From positions 1 to 64,000 of the forward strand of contig JAOIST010000001.1 of assembly GCA_028222435.1 (NCBI GenBank): 64,000 nt of DNA, written 5' to 3'. Source of the stretch: Candidatus Pelagibacter sp. Its GTDB lineage: Bacteria > Pseudomonadota > Alphaproteobacteria > Pelagibacterales > Pelagibacteraceae. The translations under genes were made by a program, and so were the position numbers. The notes under the pieces were generated by a model, which was not told the origin of the DNA, ran no database searches, and was given only the letters and a program-made list of their open reading frames with translations. Positions 62,655 to 64,000 of this stretch are shown here, piece by piece (position 1 is the stretch's first letter; the number at the start of each line of letters is the position of its first letter).

Positions 62655-63635
62655 CTAGATTACGCCTAGTTCTTTCATTAACTTTGTCATTTCTTTTGTT
62701 TGCTTTTTTAAGAAACTGTCGAATTTACTACCTGGATTGTAAATATTAACCCAAGCATTTCTTTTTCTAACTGTTTCCCATTCAGGAGTGTTTTGAACAT
62801 CACCTAACATTTTAGCGATCTTCTTAACATCTCCACCTGACATACTTTTAGGAGCAAAGAAACCTCTCCAGTTAACAAACTGAACATTGTATCCTTGTTC
62901 TTTTAAAGTAGGAACTTCAGGAGCATCACCCACTCTTTCAGGAGCTGTGATACCAATAATTCTTACTTGGTCTCTAGCACCCATTAATTCACCTAAACCT
63001 GTAGAGATAATTTGAGTCTCTCCAGATAAAAGTCCAGCTAAAGCTTTACCACCAGCATCGTAAGGTACGTACACTACGTTGTTAGGGTTTGCGCCAGCTT
63101 TTTTAAATGCAAGTGCACCAATTAAATGGTCCATGCTTCCTCTTACAGAACCACCAGCCATTTTGATTGACTTAGGATCTGCATTGTAAGCATTCACTAC
63201 ATCTTTAAAGTTTTTATAAGGTGAGTTTTTAGCAACTGCGATTGCACCGTAGTCACCAATTACACCAGCGATTGGTTTAACATCTTTATAAGATAATACA
63301 CCGTTACCTTTAACGTAACCTTTGTGTCTAGTGATTGATCTTAATACTAAAGGTGTTGATTGAACCAATACAGTATTTTCAGGCTTCGAATTGATTATGT
63401 AAGATAGAGCTTTTCCTCCACCACCACCTGACATATTTTCATATGAAGCACTTTTTAACATACCAGCTTTAGTTAAAGCCTCACCAGTTCCTCTAGCAGT
63501 TCCATCCCAACCACCACCAGCACCACCGCCAATTACAAAGTGTAATTTGTCGACAGCAAAACTAGTTGATGAGATTGAAGTTAAAAGAACAGTTGCGAAA
63601 ACTAAGCTAATAAGTTTTTTCATTTTATTAAACAT
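62655..63635 (-). CDS. tctC: tripartite tricarboxylate transporter substrate-binding protein TctC (Bug family)
   Basis: 326 aa with signal peptide (SISSTSFAVDKLHFV). HFVIGGGAGGGWDGTARGTG at the N-terminus, NMSGGGGGKALSYIINSKPE and YVPYDAGGKALAGLLSGETQ are Bug-type motifs. The start at 63635 has an AGGG ribosome site and the shared TTAATTAATTAA leader. Divergent from an IclR regulator, which most likely controls it. Confidence 0.96.
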   Translation of the reverse strand: MFNKMKKLISLVFATVLLTSISSTSFAVDKLHFVIGGGAGGGWDGTARGTGEALTKAGMLKSASYENMSGGGGGKALSYIINSKPENTVLVQSTPLVLRSITRHKGYVKGNGVLSYKDVKPIAGVIGDYGAIAVAKNSPYKNFKDVVNAYNADPKSIKMAGGSVRGSMDHLIGALAFKKAGANPNNVVYVPYDAGGKALAGLLSGETQIISTGLGELMGARDQVRIIGITAPERVGDAPEVPTLKEQGYNVQFVNWRGFFAPKSMSGGDVKKIAKMLGDVQNTPEWETVRKRNAWVNIYNPGSKFDSFLKKQTKEMTKLMKELGVI

Positions 63636-63649
63636 ATTTTTTCCCTCTG

Positions 63650-63661
63650 TTAATTAATTAA
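63650..63661 (-). promoter_or_regulatory. TTAATTAATTAA leader element of tctC
   Basis: The 12-mer lies 14 nt before the tctC start and is followed by ACAGAGGGAAAAAATATG. Same element as before livJ and amtB paralogue 2. Confidence 0.3.
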
Positions 63662-63720
63662 TAAACTTGGTCATTTCATAATAAAAAAATATCATTGTCA
63701 ATTATGTTATATTTATGTAT

Positions 63721-63757
63721 GTTTCGTTCTACGAAACTAAGTTCTAACAGACGAAAC
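63721..63757. promoter_or_regulatory. palindromic operator between tctC and the IclR-family gene
   Basis: GTTTCGT (63721-63727), TCT, ACGAAAC (63731-63737) is a perfect 7-bp palindrome. A second ACGAAAC half-site lies at 63751-63757, exactly 20 bp (two helical turns) further on, with a degenerate left arm GTTCT. The TTTCG/CGAAA pattern matches operators of IclR-family regulators, and the next gene encodes one starting 10 bp away. Confidence 0.8.
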
Positions 63758-63766
63758 TATTGATTT

Positions 63767-64000
63767 ATGAATTTAAGGAAAAATATAGTCGGTGTAGAGT
63801 CAGTTGATAAAGCTTTAATTATTTTAAGTTGTTTTAAAAAAATAAATTATCCAGTTAGTCTTACAGAAATTTCTAAACTAACAAGCAACCATAAAAGTAC
63901 TACATTAAGAATTATTAAATCGTTAGAAAAACATAATTATATTACTAAAGATGTTAATGGAAAATATAGAATAGGTCACTCTATCAGCCAGATAAAAGAT
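63767..64000 (+). CDS. IclR-family transcriptional regulator (3' end outside window)
   Basis: 78 residues are visible from ATG 63767 to the window end. IVGVESVDKALIILSCFKK, VSLTEISKLTSNHKSTTLRI (helix-turn-helix) and LEKHNYITKDVNGKYRIGHS match the IclR winged-helix domain. The C-terminal effector domain is not in the window. Divergent from tctCBA, which is the probable target, with the operator and start only 10 bp apart, so it likely represses itself too. Confidence 0.9.
   Translation, partial: MNLRKNIVGVESVDKALIILSCFKKINYPVSLTEISKLTSNHKSTTLRIIKSLEKHNYITKDVNGKYRIGHSISQIKD

Noticed and set aside
1..64000. tRNA or rRNA genes, CRISPR arrays, insertion sequences or prophage
   Set aside because: No T-loop/CCA patterns, repeat-spacer arrays, transposase or phage genes were found by reading both strands; weak or degenerate copies could be missed without a search tool.

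Overview
The window is very AT-rich, gene-dense and almost free of spacers. Genes commonly overlap by 1-14 bp and no gap exceeds about 230 bases. Gene content points to a SAR11 marine alphaproteobacterium (Candidatus Pelagibacter or a close relative): dissimilatory-type AprAB with a membrane partner, two ammonium transporters, a tandem glycine riboswitch before gcvTHP, exported substrate-binding proteins for ABC and tripartite tricarboxylate transporters, and many streamlined SAR11-style small genes. I see no rRNA, tRNA, CRISPR array, insertion sequence or phage gene, so the window looks like core chromosome with metabolic accessory loci.

Layout. 1-6.7 kb: a sulfur block with the end of a UxaA-family sulfo-lyase/dehydratase, a HIT hydrolase, a TauE/SafE exporter, an unknown 116-aa protein, AprA, AprB, AprM, a very small HxGH nucleotidyltransferase and a frameshifted CADD/PqqC-like protein. 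6.7-15.6 kb: MFS transporter and MetC; a 27-aa very basic peptide gene; a frameshifted membrane protein; a structured minus-strand RNA; mnmA, DUF3553, cysQ, recX, ABA4-like, HCCA-isomerase-like, rhodanese and glycosyltransferase genes. 15.6-25.3 kb: two divergent amtB paralogues, HU, RseP, a LysR regulator, an AcuI-like reductase, folE, hisI and small genes. 24.6-30.5 kb: a light/oxidation cluster with an FeS-BCP-type photolyase lacking the usual Fe-S cysteines, DCC, DUF2256, an apparently domain-swapped photolyase, DUF4864, exported MsrA and Yip1. 30.5-36.8 kb: HisN-like phosphatase, HPP, TspO, then SDR, DUF3833, CFA synthase, DUF1365 and an amine-oxidase-like flavoprotein (lipid modification). 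36.8-41.3 kb: gcvP, gcvH, gcvT behind a tandem glycine riboswitch, running straight into the lipid genes with a 7-nt gap. 41.3-53.4 kb: FkbM, EamA, MATE, TerC, renalase-like, PrpD and aconitase, LysE, and a redox/metal group (cytochrome c', DUF411, cytochrome b561, CBS, DUF4396, CsaA). 53.4-64 kb: a complete branched-chain amino-acid ABC transporter (livJ-F-G-M-H), a ProC-like reductase, AbrB-like and DoxX membrane proteins, and a TctCBA transporter divergent from an IclR regulator with a clear palindromic operator between them.

How the parts may work together. The first block fits release of sulfite from a C3 sulfonate, its oxidation to APS by AprAB(M) and disposal by export, nucleotidyl transfer or hydrolysis. 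The photolyase, MsrA and CFA/amine-oxidase genes fit sunlight and singlet-oxygen stress at the sea surface. The amt, liv, tct and gcv genes fit nutrient scavenging and one-carbon metabolism. Two genes (5933-6599 and 9320-10022) each carry one surplus base in a homopolymer, which may be sequencing error, decay or slippage-rescued expression. The items I rate most interesting are the structured RNA at 10021-10190, the small nucleotidyltransferase in the apr cluster, the unusual photolyase pair, the 27-aa basic peptide gene and the IclR operator.
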